Below, one piece after another: positions 1-9,959 of a stretch of 64,000 nucleotides of DNA. Location of the stretch: assembly GCA_037127315.1 (NCBI GenBank), contig JBBBDQ010000307.1, positions 2,689,986 to 2,753,985 of the forward strand, written 5' to 3'. A program made the position numbers and the translations under genes. Below the pieces are notes generated by a model that saw nothing but the letters and a program-made list of their open reading frames with translations, ran no database searches and was not told the origin of the DNA. Positions within the stretch are counted from its first letter, which is position 1; each line of letters opens with the position of its first letter. Origin of the DNA: Ascarosepion bandense (Eukaryota > Mollusca > Cephalopoda > Sepiida > Sepiidae).

Positions 1-90
1 GGTAATAGCGATCTGATAATGCATTCACTTGCAGAAACTAAAACTAATGTCCACCCATCATAGTGGCACAAGTCGGATCTGTTGGTGTTT

Positions 91-198
91 AACAAGCATA
101 AATGTGCCTGAGCACAAATGGTCAACAAGCATAAATGTCCCTGAACACAAATGGTCAACAAGCATAAATGTCCCTGAACACAAATGTTTAACAAGTTT
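91..198. repeat. 33-bp tandem repeat, about 3 copies
   Basis: Three near-identical 33-bp units built on AACAAGCATAAATGT followed by CCTGARCACAAATGGTC, starting at 91, 124 and 157, then a partial fourth copy. The short open frame across it only reflects the period being a multiple of three. No gene is implied. Confidence 0.85.
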
Positions 199-199
199 T

Positions 200-600
200 G
201 GTGTTCACTATTTGTCCATAGTTGAGACCTTAACGGGGGCTACCACCCTAGGTCAGGATGAACCTCAAAACAACAGCCATTAAGAGTTATTTCTACATTC
301 CTCAAAACCTATCAATCAGAGACCTTGCTGCCGGATGTAGTTTATCGTCATACCAAAAACTACTCAACCACTAACGCAAATATTGCACAAAATAAGTATG
401 TCACCAAATGGTTGAAAATTTAGTTTTAAATTAGAAAACCTGGGTTCAGATCTCACCACAATCGGTTCGTTGGTTGTTTTTGTTTAGCGACATATCAACA
501 CTTCTATGGATTCTTTAATGCGGACACCTAAAGATTTTGGACACAATTTCGTAGCTTCAATTAAATATATTCTGAACGCAATTGACACAACGTGTATTAT
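200..600 (+). repeat. Dispersed repeat associated with LINE-A
   Basis: The segment around 205-355 (CATAGTTGAGACC, then an AACAACAGCCATTAAGAG motif and a GGATGTAGTTTATCGTCATA end) recurs at 2515-2660 on the same strand and on the opposite strand at 3055-3195 and 39225-39380. A second block near 480-595 (TTTAGCGACATATCAAC) recurs near 2335-2430 and inverted near 3605-3650 and 39675-39725. All copies lie beside LINE-A pieces, so these are probably non-coding parts of that element or a satellite element of it. From about 600 to 1060 I see nothing recognisable. Confidence 0.6.
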
Positions 601-1064
601 TTATACTATTTACGTTGTTTGTGCTGTTATTCTCATCTTTGATATTCACGACATTTCGAACCGAAAGCTTTATTTCGTCAATCGGCGTAGATTGTTCTAG
701 TTCCACGTTCCATGCCTCTTTCAGATATCTCAGTATCGGTTGTCTTCCTTTTAACTCAACTCTCCAAGTTTTTCTTCACCTCTGCTGTAGCCAGGTATGG
801 AACTCACAACTCTTTGGGTCAAGTCACTGAATTTAATGTTTTTATCCATTGGGTCATACGTCTTTGAAGAATGAGCGGATCGATCAATGGTCAAAACGTA
901 GTTAATAGGCAAAAAAGATGAGGTCAGCAGTCCGTAAATAGTATAAATAACTACAATTTTTTATCACAGAAATATAGACAAATATAAAATGTATTGCTGG
1001 TCATTTTGTATGTGTATTAAATTAGTATTGCTGGTATTTTTACCATAAAATTGTATGTGGCTCG

Positions 1065-2262
1065 TCATCCGGATTCTGATAAACAGAGCGAGCAGCAGAA
1101 TCAGCCCAGAGGATAGGACAGAAACAATGTGGAATTGTTAAAGATACCGGGACGAGGAATGCGATATTTATACTCAGAATGCTATCTGAACGAGCAATAC
1201 AAATGCAGAAGAACCATTATCTGTGCTTTATAGACTACACAAAGGCGTCTGACAAAGTACGACACAAAGACTTGATAGAGATGCTCGACCACCTCGACAT
1301 TTTCGGAGGAGACGTTAGGATAATCAAGATTCTATATTAGCAGCAATCCACTTGTGTACGAATAGGAAGTGAACTCTGCGGGTATGCAAAAATAGAAAGA
1401 GGCGTAAGACAAGGATGGGTTTTCTCGCCGGATCTTCTCAACCTGTACAGCGAGGCAATTATGAGAGAAAGCTTTTCCAAGATTATTACAATCTCAACAA
1501 TATCCGATACGCGGATGACACGGTGCCGATAGCAGACACGGAAAGGAAAATGCAGGACCGTCTACAGAAGGTAGCAAGAGAAATTGAAAAGAAAGGACTG
1601 AAGGTAAACTAAAAAAAAAACTAAATGTATGGTCATCAGCCAAATAAAGAGCCCAATATGCCAACTTCAAATACCTGGGAAGTGTTTTGACAGTGGATGG
1701 AAAATGTGACAAGAAGGTCCAAAAACGCATTGGCATCGCCAAAGACGCATTTCAGAATCTAACCAGAGAACTGAAAGATAAGAAAATCTAATTAGGAACA
1801 AATAAAAGAGTGCTGAATTGCTATCTGATATTTGTCATTCTGTATGGAAGTGAATACTGGAAGATCCCATCAAAAATGAAAGAGAGGATTGAGGCAGCAA
1901 AAATGTGGTTTTACAGAAGAATGCTGAGGATACCATAGACAGAGCAAAGGTGCAACGATGTGGTGTTGGAAAGGATGCAAACGAGAAGAAAACTGATACT
2001 AAATACCAGGAAGAGACAAATGAGGATCCATGGACATGTAATAAAGAAGGTGGGCCTGGAGAACTTAATACTCACAGGTCGGATAAATAGAAGGAGAGAC
2101 AGGGGAAAGCAGCACGAGGCGTACTTGTTAGGTCTGAGCAAATGGTTGACGGAGCGGGGCTTAGAAGCGATACCAAGAGAAAAAATATTGAGTGCGACAA
2201 GAGACAGAGCCAAGTGGAAGTTCATGAACGCTTATGTACTGAAGGGTCACGGCACATGAAGA
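1065..2262 (+). pseudogene. LINE-A reverse transcriptase relic (non-LTR retrotransposon)
   Basis: Translated in shifting frames, this shows the order of a non-LTR reverse transcriptase. There is an upstream CGIVKDTGTRNAIFILR-like block, then motif A (CFIDYTKASDKV near 1229-1265), motif B (GVRQG near 1400), the catalytic YADD motif (near 1508-1525) and a thumb block (YLGSVLTVDGKCD near 1672-1708). The C-terminal tail at 1960-2259 contains GHVIKKVGLENLILTG and ends KGHGT. In-frame stops (for example near 1338, 1612 and 1790) and frameshifts show it is dead. The 5' endonuclease part is missing, as in a typical 5'-truncated copy. The exact clade cannot be fixed by eye. Confidence 0.85.
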
Positions 2263-2514
2263 AGATTTTCAAAGTGGTTTTAGGACATCTTAGGATATTA
2301 TGTGGATTATTATCATGAAAGAGTTCTTTCGTGTTTTGTTTAGCAGCATATCAACCTATATGGGTTATTTAATGCCAACATGTAAATAATTAGAGCACAA
2401 TCTATTTTGAATGCAATTGTCTGCCTTCAACTACACTTAAAATGAAGTGCTGGTCATATTGCTTTAAAAATGTATTTTTTATACTTTCGTGGTGATTTTT
2501 TTGTCGATTCACTA

Positions 2515-2660
2515 TCTACCCATAGCTGGGACCCTAACAGGTGCTACCTGATCAGAGTAAACCTAGGAACAACAGCAATTAAGGGGTGGTTCCAGGCTTC
2601 TCAAAACCTTCAATATCCCGAGCCTAAGCCTTGCTTGTAGGATGTGATTTATCGTCATAT
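2515..2660 (+). repeat. LINE-A-associated dispersed repeat
   Basis: Same sequence family as 205-355, including the AACAACAGCAATTAAG block and the GATTTATCGTCATA end. It stands between one LINE-A relic on the plus strand and another on the minus strand. Confidence 0.6.
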
Positions 2661-2679
2661 CCAGGAGTGTTACCAGCTG

Positions 2680-3050
2680 CCTGTGAATGTTCGTTTTGTG
2701 TCCGTTGAGGACATAGGCGATGATGTTTTTCCACACCTCCCTATCCATAATGCCTCTAAATACGCTTTCTCTTGATATACTACCCAAACCCGGCTCTTCC
2801 ATCCACTTGCTCAAGTCCGTCAAGTATGTCACGCGTTTCTTCCGCTATCTCGCTTTCACTCTATCTGATCTGTGAGTATCAGATTCTCTAAGGTCTCCTT
2901 CCTCATTAAATAACTCAACAACTTTAACTGTCCTTTCCTGACGTTAAGTATTAGTTTCGTTTTGCTTCCATCCTCTCTAAATCTCATCGTTGCTCACAGA
3001 TTTCGTCCATCATATCCTCACCTTCCTTCTGTAGGACCTGGTCTTGTATA
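2680..3050 (-). pseudogene. LINE-A 3' fragment, reversed
   Basis: Read on the minus strand it gives the LINE-A C-terminal tail (LTDLSKWMEEPGLGSISRES, then NIIAYVLNGHKT), followed upstream by nucleotide blocks matching the same tail in other copies (GAATCTGATACTCACAG, GAAACTAATACTTAACGTCAGG). The reading frame is broken after about 90 codons. It lies head to head with the 1065-2262 copy. Confidence 0.75.
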
Positions 3051-3054
3051 TGAC

Positions 3055-3195
3055 GTAAACTGCATCCGGCAGCAAGACCTCTGATTGGAAGGTTATGATG
3101 AGCATGGAACCACCTCTTAATTGCTGTTGTTCCCAGGTCCACCCTGACCCGGAGTGGTAGCACCTGTTACAGTCCCAGCTATGGGGAAATATTTT
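3055..3195 (-). repeat. LINE-A-associated dispersed repeat, reversed
   Basis: Reverse-orientation copy of the 205-355 repeat (GCATCCGGCAGCAAG, CACCTCTTAATTGCTGTTG, CCCAGCTATGGGGAAA). From 3200 to 3550 follows an AT-rich stretch with an imperfect roughly 43-bp repeat containing GTTGCCATAATACG. It has no gene. Confidence 0.6.
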
Positions 3196-3654
3196 ATCCC
3201 CAAAACTGGGATCAAAACACTATAAAAATATAAAAATACTTTTGCAGAAATATATAGATATATTGAAGGAAAAATATTACCAACAATATATTTTCAAAGG
3301 AAAAAAAGTTGTTGCCATAATACGTTTTTGAAGGAAAACAATTGTTGCCATAATACGTTTTTGAAGAAAAAGTAATTATAACCATTATACCTTTTTGAAG
3401 AAAAAAAATTATTGCCATAATACGGTTTTGAATGAAAAAATAAAAATTACCAGCAATATATCTTTGAGTATAGAACTAGAAGACATCTTCAGTTTTCTAA
3501 AATAATAAAAAATTAAAACAATTTTTTAATCACAATCTGACGAAATCAACCTTCTCACTATGACCAAACACACACACACACACAACTTAAAACCCCACCT
3601 TTTTTTGCATTAAATAACTCACAGAGGTTGATATGCTGCTAAAACAAAACTCAA

Positions 3655-3985
3655 ACTCCTTGTGTAGAACCACATATCGGTTGCTAGAGATTTCTCCTTC
3701 ATCTATGAAGAGATTATCCAGTATTCATTGTTCTATTGAAGAACAGATGTCACATAGCAATCCAGTACTCTTTGCTTTGTTTCTAGCGAAATTTTCCTGT
3801 CTCTCAATACTCTACTCATTTTCTGGAATACATCCTTTGCCATGCCGATTTACCTTTGGATCTCAGTGTCACACTTTCCGTCTTCTGTTAGAACGCTTCC
3901 CAGGTATTCAAATTTGTATACGTACTTGATTTTACTATCCTCTGCCTGTAGTTGGCATCTTGGGCTTCTCTTTTTAGTAAACCTA
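3655..3985 (-). pseudogene. LINE-A thumb-region fragment, reversed
   Basis: The minus strand matches the LINE-A segment between the YADD motif and the C-terminal tail. Landmarks are the reverse complement of a YLGSVLTEDG-like block near 3885-3905, the AKDVFQK-like block near 3830, and codons for a YVISVLQ-like stretch near 3750. No intact frame exists. It is probably part of the same shattered copy as 2680-3050. Confidence 0.65.
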
Positions 3986-3994
3986 TTTCTTTAA

Positions 3995-4275
3995 TGTTAT
4001 GGGGAAACACACTTATTCCTCAGATAATGGACTCTCCCTCCTATATTAATAAGAGTTAACAAGAAGTTCATAGGAGTTCTTTAGACTTCTATTAGAGTTC
4101 AGTAGAACTACAAGGCAGTTGATATTAGTCGGCAGTTAGCTGAATACTAAGAAGTCAGCTTTAAGTGGAAGATTACCAAGTTCCTAGCATTTTGGGTGCG
4201 TTAAGTCCATGAGCAACCGACATAGCATGATTATAACTTTCAGTGAGAAAACTACTCCACAACAGTTAAGGTCCA
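3995..4275 (-). repeat. Dispersed repeat R3, copy 1
   Basis: A roughly 270-bp sequence present three times in the window: here reversed, and forward at 30705-30980 and 55425-55683. Shared landmarks are GCTATGTCGGTTGCTAAT, TAACGCACC, the block of short AGAACTC-like repeats, GAGTTAAC, ATTAATATAGGAGG and a GTGTTTCACYATAACA end. No reading frame is conserved. The family is not recognised. Confidence 0.75.
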
Positions 4276-4826
4276 CGAATTCTTCCATCTGCGGTTTTGG
4301 AACATATTTACCGCGGATAGCGAGGTCATACTGTACTTAATTTTACTTTGATTTTCTTAATTCTTGTCACTATTTGCTCTGTGTCCGTTCTTTTATTTTG
4401 TGGATATCTTCATGTGCGACACCGGACCACAGAACAATGGATATTAACATTACTCAAGTGAGTTCAATTCATGATATAAAAATATTAAACTTAGAAATAT
4501 TTACAGCTGGCTCTCCGTGGATTGATGCTTAGAAAATCATCCTACGTTTTATTAGCAATGTAGTGAATTCAATTCTTACTGCGTGACCCCACACTTGTTA
4601 CTTAGTAAATATCAGCACGGTTCATTTTAGAGTATTAGTTAGAAAGTGGTTTTCTTGTTCAAGCATGACAGACACGACTTAAGGATTAAATTTAAATAAT
4701 TATAATTGTAAAATAATTAAGAAGCTGAATTTATAGCTTATGCACGACTAACTCGACTCTGGGGCCCAAGTATGACAATCTCAACCAATGCTTGCCTTGG
4801 GACAGCTGTAGCTGCTGCTGCTGTTA

Positions 4827-4883
4827 TCATCATCATCATAATAATCATCATCATCAAAATCATAATAATAATAATAATAATAA
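4827..4883. repeat. ATC/AAT trinucleotide microsatellite
   Basis: Runs of (ATC)n passing into (AAT)n. From 4276 to 4826 and from 4884 to 4977 I see only AT-rich non-coding sequence. Confidence 0.9.
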
Positions 4884-4977
4884 TTCGACAATAGATATGC
4901 ATTAATATTCACTTATCCATTGGTTGCAAAAAATTTAAACTGTAATGAATTTGTTTCTCACCGAGTGTACAATTTTT

Positions 4978-5090
4978 GCTTACGGCATATCACGTTGAAT
5001 ACACCTTTTTCGTTTGATCACCGAAGTAACGTGAGCCTGATCAGTACCTAGATGGGTGACCGCTTGGGAATACCAGGCGCTGTAAGCGTT
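4978..5090 (+). rRNA. 5S rRNA-like sequence (pseudogene or SINE head)
   Basis: The full length of a 5S rRNA can be followed, at 113 nt against a usual 120. It starts GCTTACGGC and ends GCTGTAAGC, and these nine bases still pair as the terminal helix. CATATCACGTTGAA, TGATCACCGAAGT, GTACCTAGATGGGTGACCG and TGGGAATACCAGG match metazoan 5S rRNA, including the box C region of the internal promoter. The middle has lost about five bases around GAAGTTAAGC, damaging box A, so a working gene is unlikely. A tRNA-type SINE begins only a few bases after the 3' end. It may be a 5S pseudogene or the head of a 5S-derived SINE. Confidence 0.8.
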
Positions 5091-5094
5091 CAGT

Positions 5095-5235
5095 GACGGA
5101 TGTGCGTTGTGGTGCAGTGGAGGTCGGCTTGGAAAGAGAAATCGGTGATCCGAGTTCGAATTCCAGTTGAGTACCCTGCATTCACTTAAGCACTGGTACC
5201 CTTGGGAAAGGTATTATCCGTCCCTTCCCTCCAGT
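5095..5235 (+). mobile_element. SINE-1 (tRNA-derived), 5' part
   Basis: It begins with an A-box-like TGGTGCAGTGG and has a B-box-like GAGTTCGAATTCC 45 bases later, so it is tRNA-derived. The body matches other SINE-1 copies through the TTGGGAAAGGTATTA and CTCCAGTTAAATAACAGGA blocks. After about 5235 the sequence departs from the family, ending in an unrecognised segment up to about 5450 that contains CTCGGCCAAGGCCG. Confidence 0.8.
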
Positions 5236-5571
5236 TAAATAACAGGATGGGGCCTGGAGGCAACCCATCTAGTGTTGGTGTCAATAAAAAACACACCCTT
5301 GGTAGCCCTGGCGAACCATCAAGTATTCAGCTATTTGACAAGATTATGAATTTCGCTATAAACTGCGCTAGGGTTCCAAATGCACAGGGAATACTGGAGG
5401 GGTGTAGTGAGTTATATCTCGGCCAAGGCCGCAGGACGACGACGTACTATGTTTTTTTTCTGATTTAAGTTTAGAAAATACCATCGTTATCCTCTGCGAG
5501 TATTAAGTCGACTCTCATTGGCCATATCTTGTACCAAATTAGGATAAGCTTAATAAATATCAGAGCGTTCA

Positions 5572-5650
5572 CCGTGAGGGAATGGTTAATAAGCTATACT
5601 TCCAGACCATGTAATGAGTTAGATCCTCACTGGGTACATAACGTCTGTTA
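5572..5650 (+). repeat. Degenerate tRNA-like SINE head
   Basis: GTGAGGGAATGGTTAATAAGC followed by GAGTTAGATCCTCACTGGG resembles the A box and B box of the better SINE copy at 47640. It is weak and short. Confidence 0.35.
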
Positions 5651-5816
5651 TTTGCCCCTTTTGTATTTGATAATATTTTGTAAAAATTGAGACGATATTC
5701 ATATTTACTGCAAAGATCTATTTCGGGCGTCTTAAGCAAAATAACCATAGCGTACTCGTAGGCCAGGATATTATTCGGAAGCAATTTTTTTCATATTTTA
5801 TTTTTTTAAATTTCAG

Positions 5817-5927
5817 GATGTACCAAGACTGACCGCGAAATCTTTAACTCAAACCTGATCAGTGAATTCGCAGCGGAATATTACAGAGAAACCCCGAAGC
5901 CGACTGAAGGAACCACTTTAGCAACAG
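5817..5927 (+). CDS. SMOC: SMOC-family protein, exon encoding linker before the EC domain
   Basis: This 111-nt exon is bounded by a TTTAAATTTCAG acceptor and a CAG/GTTAGTG donor. It is open for 37 codons in a frame that leaves phase-1 introns on both sides, the same phase as the next exon. The peptide contains CTKTDREIFNSNLISEFAAE, which fits the helical segment leading into the extracellular calcium-binding (EC) domain of SMOC proteins, then a Thr/Pro-rich linker. Joined to the exon at 7224 it forms a Gly codon across the junction. SMOC proteins are secreted, bind matrix and modulate BMP signalling. That role is family knowledge. The Kazal and thyroglobulin-1 domains are not in the window and should lie before base 1. 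Confidence 0.75.
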
Positions 5928-6129
5928 GTTAGTGTTGATTAATAGCACTCATGTAAATTATTTATATATTTACTTTATTTGGTGATATAAAAGCAAAACA
6001 TACACGCATACGTATTTCTTCTCAGATATTAAAGTTTTTCTTCTTTACTTGTCATCTCCTTTCACAGTGTAGGTGATTATGACTCTCTAGAATTTTGTAT
6101 CTTGTATTGTTCAGAGTACCTTTTGGTTC

Positions 6130-6385
6130 TTTATTACCACTCTTTGTTTGGCCATTCACTCAAAGATTTTAAGCAATTCTCCGACGAACGTAGGTCACTG
6201 GTGTCACCTCCACAAGAATTTACTCGTGAAACCAGGCTGGCAACAAAGTCCCATCCTTTTACACTTAAATCAACCAAACGCCGCCAACAATTCTACTCCT
6301 TCCGCTTCTTTTCTTGCACTTACCAGCTGTAGAACTCCCTTTCGTATACTTGCATTCCTGACTGCTAAAATCCGGTAACCGTTTC
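6130..6385 (+). pseudogene. LINE-B C-terminal relic in SMOC intron
   Basis: Degenerate match to the tail of the second LINE family: a SLFGHSLKDFKQFSDERRSL-like stretch, then HLHKNLLVKPGWQ, KSHPFTL and CRTPF blocks in shifting frames. It lacks the 5' end and poly-A. It lies in the intron between the exons at 5817 and 7224, in the same orientation as the gene. Confidence 0.65.
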
Positions 6386-6514
6386 TTTACCACTGCGGGG
6401 GGTTCGGTATTTACTGTGTCGTAATTATTAGTGATTTACAACTTGTTTAAAGCTCTGTTTTTCATTTTATACATGTAAGTCAACCCTCTAGTTTGGGAAA
6501 AATTTTTCTGTCTG

Positions 6515-7130
6515 AAACCAACCTTCACATATATAAATCTATCATCCGCCCGTGCATTGAATACTGCTGCTATATCCAGTCGGGAGCCCCTGCTATCCAC
6601 CTAGGGGTCCTTGACAAAATCCAGCGGAGGATCTGTAATGTGGTCGATCCCGACTTGGCAGCTTAAATGCAGACACTTTCTCATTGGCGCAATGTGGCTC
6701 CCCTGTGCCTCTTCTACAAATTCTTTCACGGCTTCTGCTCCGATAAACTTAGCTCTCTGGTGCCCCCTATATATAAATTTAATCGAGTCACTAGATTAGC
6801 AATTAGATCCCACAATTTTACTGTGAAACCAATAAAATGTAAACGCAAATTCTACCCAACAGATTCTTTTCTCGCACTTCTCGCCTGTAGAATTCCCTTC
6901 CATTTACTTGCTTCCCCGACATCTACAAGAATTTAAATGTAAAGTCAATAGTCATCTTCTATCTCACTAACTTGCAGCCTTTCTCTCTTGATCTGTTCTC
7001 CATTCACTCCACTCTCATTAGTATTCTCATCTTTCTCTTACCCACTTCCTGACATCCCTTATAATCTGTCACTCTTTCTCATAACTTTCCTTCTATGTAA
7101 CTCCCTTGCTTGGGGCGATATGATTATAAA
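6515..7130 (+). pseudogene. LINE-B 3' end, 5'-truncated, with A-rich tail
   Basis: This starts in the IYKSIIRPCIEYCC block typical of the C-terminal part of jockey/CR1-like LINE reverse transcriptases. It continues through LSHWRNVAPLCLFYKFFHG, SFLALLACRIPF and a 3' non-coding region ending CTTGCTTGGGGCGATATGATTATAAAAAAA. A stop near 6664 and several frame changes show it is dead. It shares its 3' end with copies at 26586, 36186, 39795 and 49735. The clade is inferred from motif style only. Confidence 0.8.
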
Positions 7131-7223
7131 AAAATTTAAAAATGCATATTGTTTTTAGGCTTTAAAACTCGTATTTTGTACGCCAAAATTTACGGTAATA
7201 TCTTTTCAATTACTTTCTTTCAG

Positions 7224-7466
7224 GAGAATCAAAAACTTCGCTGAATGCGGCCCAGAAACGAATTGTAGATTGGAAGTTTACCCAGTTAGACAAAGACAAG
7301 GACCATATTCTGAAATCTCGTGAGGTCCGGTCGCTGAAGCGGTTGGTCAAGAAGCTGGTCAAGCCACGTCGCTGCGCCAAAAGCTTCATTGAGTATTGCG
7401 ACACTGATCAAGACAAGAAGATCATAAACAAAGAGTGGTCATTGTGTCTGGGATTAAATTTAAGTA
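7224..7466 (+). CDS. SMOC: SMOC-family protein, exon encoding the EC calcium-binding domain
   Basis: A 243-nt (81-codon) exon with acceptor TACTTTCTTTCAG and a perfect A/GTAAGT donor, phase 1 at both ends. The peptide runs from IVDWKFTQLD to CLGLNLS. It has two EF-hand loops: DKDKDHILKSRE (Asp 1, 3, 5 and Glu 12) and DTDQDKKIINKE (canonical Asp 1, 3, 5, Ile 8, Glu 12). KPRRCAKSFIEYC and the final WSLCLG supply the conserved cysteines of the SPARC-type EC domain. The KPRRCA spacing and the CLG ending favour SMOC over SPARC or testican. The product should be secreted and bind calcium. Reading through the donor would meet a stop two codons later, so splicing is needed to extend the protein. Confidence 0.88.
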
Positions 7467-7910
7467 GTAAGTAACCTGTTGAACACTGGTTTTTCATTTT
7501 GTCTTTTTGGATTTAGTTTAGATTTCTTGCTATCAAATTCCAAAATCAAACAATTACGTAAAAATGATTCCTTCTAATAAATTGGGCCTTAGAAAGGATT
7601 TGAAGAATTAATGGTAGAATTATCCCAAACCAACAAAATATTTAATAAATGAACGAATGTTTCGCAAAACCCGGCCCTTACGGTCGTCTAATCAGAGAAG
7701 TGGATTAAAATTTGTTTATTGATTGAAAAGTATTACTTTCGATATCCATTGAGTACGTTTTTGTCAGATGTTCTGCTGGCCTGAAAAATTGTTTAAGTTG
7801 AAGAGATTCTGATGTATTTTCAATTGTATGAATAAAACCAGGATTTAATGTGAAAAATACTTAGATATTTGTGTCGAAAATATATGAAGAAAAAGATTGT
7901 ATATTTATGT

Positions 7911-7930
7911 AAATACACACACACACACAT

Positions 7931-7980
<50 letters not shown>
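7911..7980. repeat. (CA)n, (TC)n and (TA)n microsatellite cluster
   Basis: Three adjoining simple repeats. From 7467 to 7910 the SMOC intron shows nothing recognisable. Confidence 0.9.
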
Positions 7981-7984
<4 letters not shown>

Positions 7985-8265
7985 TGCGTGTGTGTGTTTT
8001 GTGTTTACATGCGCGTGTGTGTTTTGTGTTTACATGCGCGTGTGTGTTTTGTGTTTACATGCGCGTGTGTGTTTTGTGTATACATGCGCGTGTGTGTTTT
8101 GCGTATACATGCGCGTGTGTGTTCTGCGTATACATGCGCGTGTGTGTTCTGCGTATACATGCGCGTGTGTGTTCTGCGTATACATGCGCGTGTGTGCTTT
8201 GTGTATACATGTGCTTGTGTGTTTTGCTTATATATGTGCGTGTGTGTTTTTGCGTATATAAGTAT
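7981..8265. repeat. 25-bp GT-rich minisatellite, about 10 copies
   Basis: Units of 25 bp carrying ACATGCGCGTGTGTG and a variable GTGTTT or GCGTATA segment. Copies change from GTGTTT to GCGTAT along the array. The cysteine-rich open frames across it are artefacts of the repeat. Each unit carries two or more CpG dinucleotides. Confidence 0.9.
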
Positions 8266-8276
8266 GTATGTATGTG

Positions 8277-8285
<9 letters not shown>

Positions 8286-8308
<23 letters not shown>
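8286..8308. repeat. (TA)n microsatellite
   Basis: Simple (TA)n run closing the minisatellite cluster. Confidence 0.9.
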
Positions 8309-8309
<1 letters not shown>

Positions 8310-8334
8310 ATGGGTGTGTGTGTTTATATGTATA

Positions 8335-8475
8335 TTTGTATTTCTGAGGTAAAAGTAGTATTTACACTAATTACATAATTCGGACTATTGTCCTCATCTT
8401 TGTCGCCATTTGTACGGCGTTTCTTGCATTGTATGACCCTGACATTTTTCAGGTGCTAGGAATTTCGAAAAAACC
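8335..8475 (+). repeat. Dispersed repeat R4, copy 1
   Basis: TTCTGAGGTAAAAGTAGTATTTACAC, then GGACTATTGTCCTCATCTTTG and a TTTGTACGGCGTTTC block. Related copies lie at 16100-16320 (interrupted), 47404-47515 and 53945-54085. No reading frame is seen. Confidence 0.65.
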
Positions 8476-8584
8476 ATTCATTACAATCAGTGGGATATAT
8501 CATTTTCAGTTCTTGTGCGCAGCCACTTCTGGTAGTTTTGAGTTATCTCCCTTTAACTTAAAGAATTAAGTTATATGTTCACGA

Positions 8585-8680
8585 CTGCTGTAGCTTCATG
8601 GCCCAGTGGATATAGACGTTGGTTAATTCCAGTGATTTTACCCAAAGAGCTGTGAGTTCAGTTCCATACTACAGCAGTAG
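8585..8680 (+). mobile_element. tRNA-like SINE head
   Basis: TGGCCCAGTGGA (A-box-like) and GAGTTCAGTTCC (B-box-like) are separated by about 50 bases. The segment starts GCTGTAGCTTCATGG. It runs straight into a GT-rich minisatellite, which may have grown from its tail. Confidence 0.55.
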
Positions 8681-8681
8681 T

Positions 8682-8970
8682 ATATATGTGTGTGTGTGTA
8701 CGTTTATGTGCATATGTGTGTGTACGTTTATGTGCATATGTGTGTGTACGTTTATGTGCATATGTGTGTGTGTAAGTTTATGTGCATATACCTCTGCTAG
8801 TGTTTTTAAATATCTATGTGCGTATATGTGTGTATAAATATGTGCATATATGTGTGTGGGTGTGTAAATATATATGTACATATGTGTGTTTAAATATGTG
8901 CATATTATGTTCTTTTTAAATATGTGCATATGTGTATGTATATGTGTATATATGTATGTGTATATATATA
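8682..8970. repeat. 22-bp GT-rich minisatellite
   Basis: Units of about 22 bp containing TGTGTACGTTTATGTGCATA, clear in the first four copies and decaying into mixed TATGTG repeats. Confidence 0.85.
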
Positions 8971-8974
8971 TAGA

Positions 8975-9215
8975 TGCATGTTTCATTAAATAATATAGAC
9001 AAGTTATGACGATTTTTTTCATTAAAAGCATTATCGTTGAAAGAGGAAAGAAAATCACAATATTGATACATGTTTTAAATGAAAAAACATGTCATCAATA
9101 TTGTGATTTTCTTTATTCTTTCAACGATAATGATATTAAGCTTATCAGAGAATATAAAAAAAATTACATAAAATAAATCGATAAAACTTGTCTACATTAT
9201 TTAATGAAACATGCA
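8975..9215. mobile_element. Foldback element FB1, (TA)n/(CA)n flanked
   Basis: The two halves are inverted copies of each other. The left arm starts TGCATGTTTCATTAAATAAT and the right arm ends ATTATTTAATGAAACATGCA. The inner arms pair around 9050-9105 (CACAATATTGAT and ATCAATATTGTG). It lies between a TA/TG repeat on the left and a (CA)n(TA)n repeat on the right. It has no coding capacity. A relative with the same outer ends and flanks is at 23043-23479. Confidence 0.8.
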
Positions 9216-9240
9216 TTAACGAAAAAATTCTGCCTCAATA

Positions 9241-9252
9241 CACACACACACA

Positions 9253-9298
<46 letters not shown>
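9241..9298. repeat. (CA)n(TA)n microsatellite
   Basis: Short (CA)n followed by about 20 TA units. From 9300 to 9640 I see an unclassified sequence and short direct repeats of TTACATTAAGAGGC near 9544-9606. Confidence 0.9.
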
Positions 9299-9302
<4 letters not shown>

Positions 9303-9639
9303 TATTCAAACATACGCACCGTAGTATTGGTGCTAGAGGGTGTCGTCAGTGATGTCTTTGCGTGGATCACTAGGGGTTTCGGGTCTTTCAACATCATACC
9401 CACCTACTGCGCCGACCCGACCAGAGATGATCAGTCTCTGGTCCGCCCTCAATAAGCGCTTTCAGACACTGGAAAAATTTATAACGTTTGGACCCGGTAC
9501 GAAGTTTTGAAAATGCTTCCGATTGGCGACTGACAGAGCCACTTTACATTAAGAGGCGAACCGTTTTTACAGTTACATTAAGAGGCCACTTTATATTAAG
9601 AGGCGAAATCAGAAATGCAGAATTTTAACTCACAATTTG

Positions 9640-9955
9640 TTTTGAACTCCAGCTACTCGCTCTTTTGAGCCATAACCAATTGGCTGTACTTTCTGCTGTT
9701 TCGGTTATGGACTTGACTGCTTTCCGTTTTTTACTTCCACTATACCAATATCAGTTAAGGCTTTGCTTGAGGACCTTGCTGCAAATCCTCTAGTCTCCAC
9801 TTTTATCGGAGTGTAGCTAGCCCTCCAGCCTTTAACCCTGCAACTCTCCAGCAGTTCGTCGTATTTTAACTTATCAGGGTATGCGGGTTTCATTAAAAAC
9901 GATCGCGTGTTATGGTTAATTTTTCCTTTAATCAAATAAAAATCTGATATCATTT
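9640..9955 (-). pseudogene. LINE C-terminal relic, third family
   Basis: The minus strand encodes KYDELLESCRVKGWRASYTP, then VETRGFAARSSSKALTDIGI, and after a frame change ITETAESTANWLWLKR. This pattern (polar helix, GW, RGF, then AE...W.W.KR) is common at the C-terminus of a group of metazoan retroelement polyproteins. It is frameshifted and isolated. I cannot name the clade. Confidence 0.55.
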
Positions 9956-9959
9956 TTTT

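Noticed and set aside
4978..5090. Functional 5S rRNA gene
   Set aside because: The terminal helix is intact but several bases are missing in the box A region and a SINE follows at once. A pseudogene or SINE head is more likely.
7897..8347. Cysteine- and valine-rich frame resembling a secreted peptide
   Set aside because: Comes from the 25-bp GT-rich minisatellite; three overlapping frames give the same peptide style.
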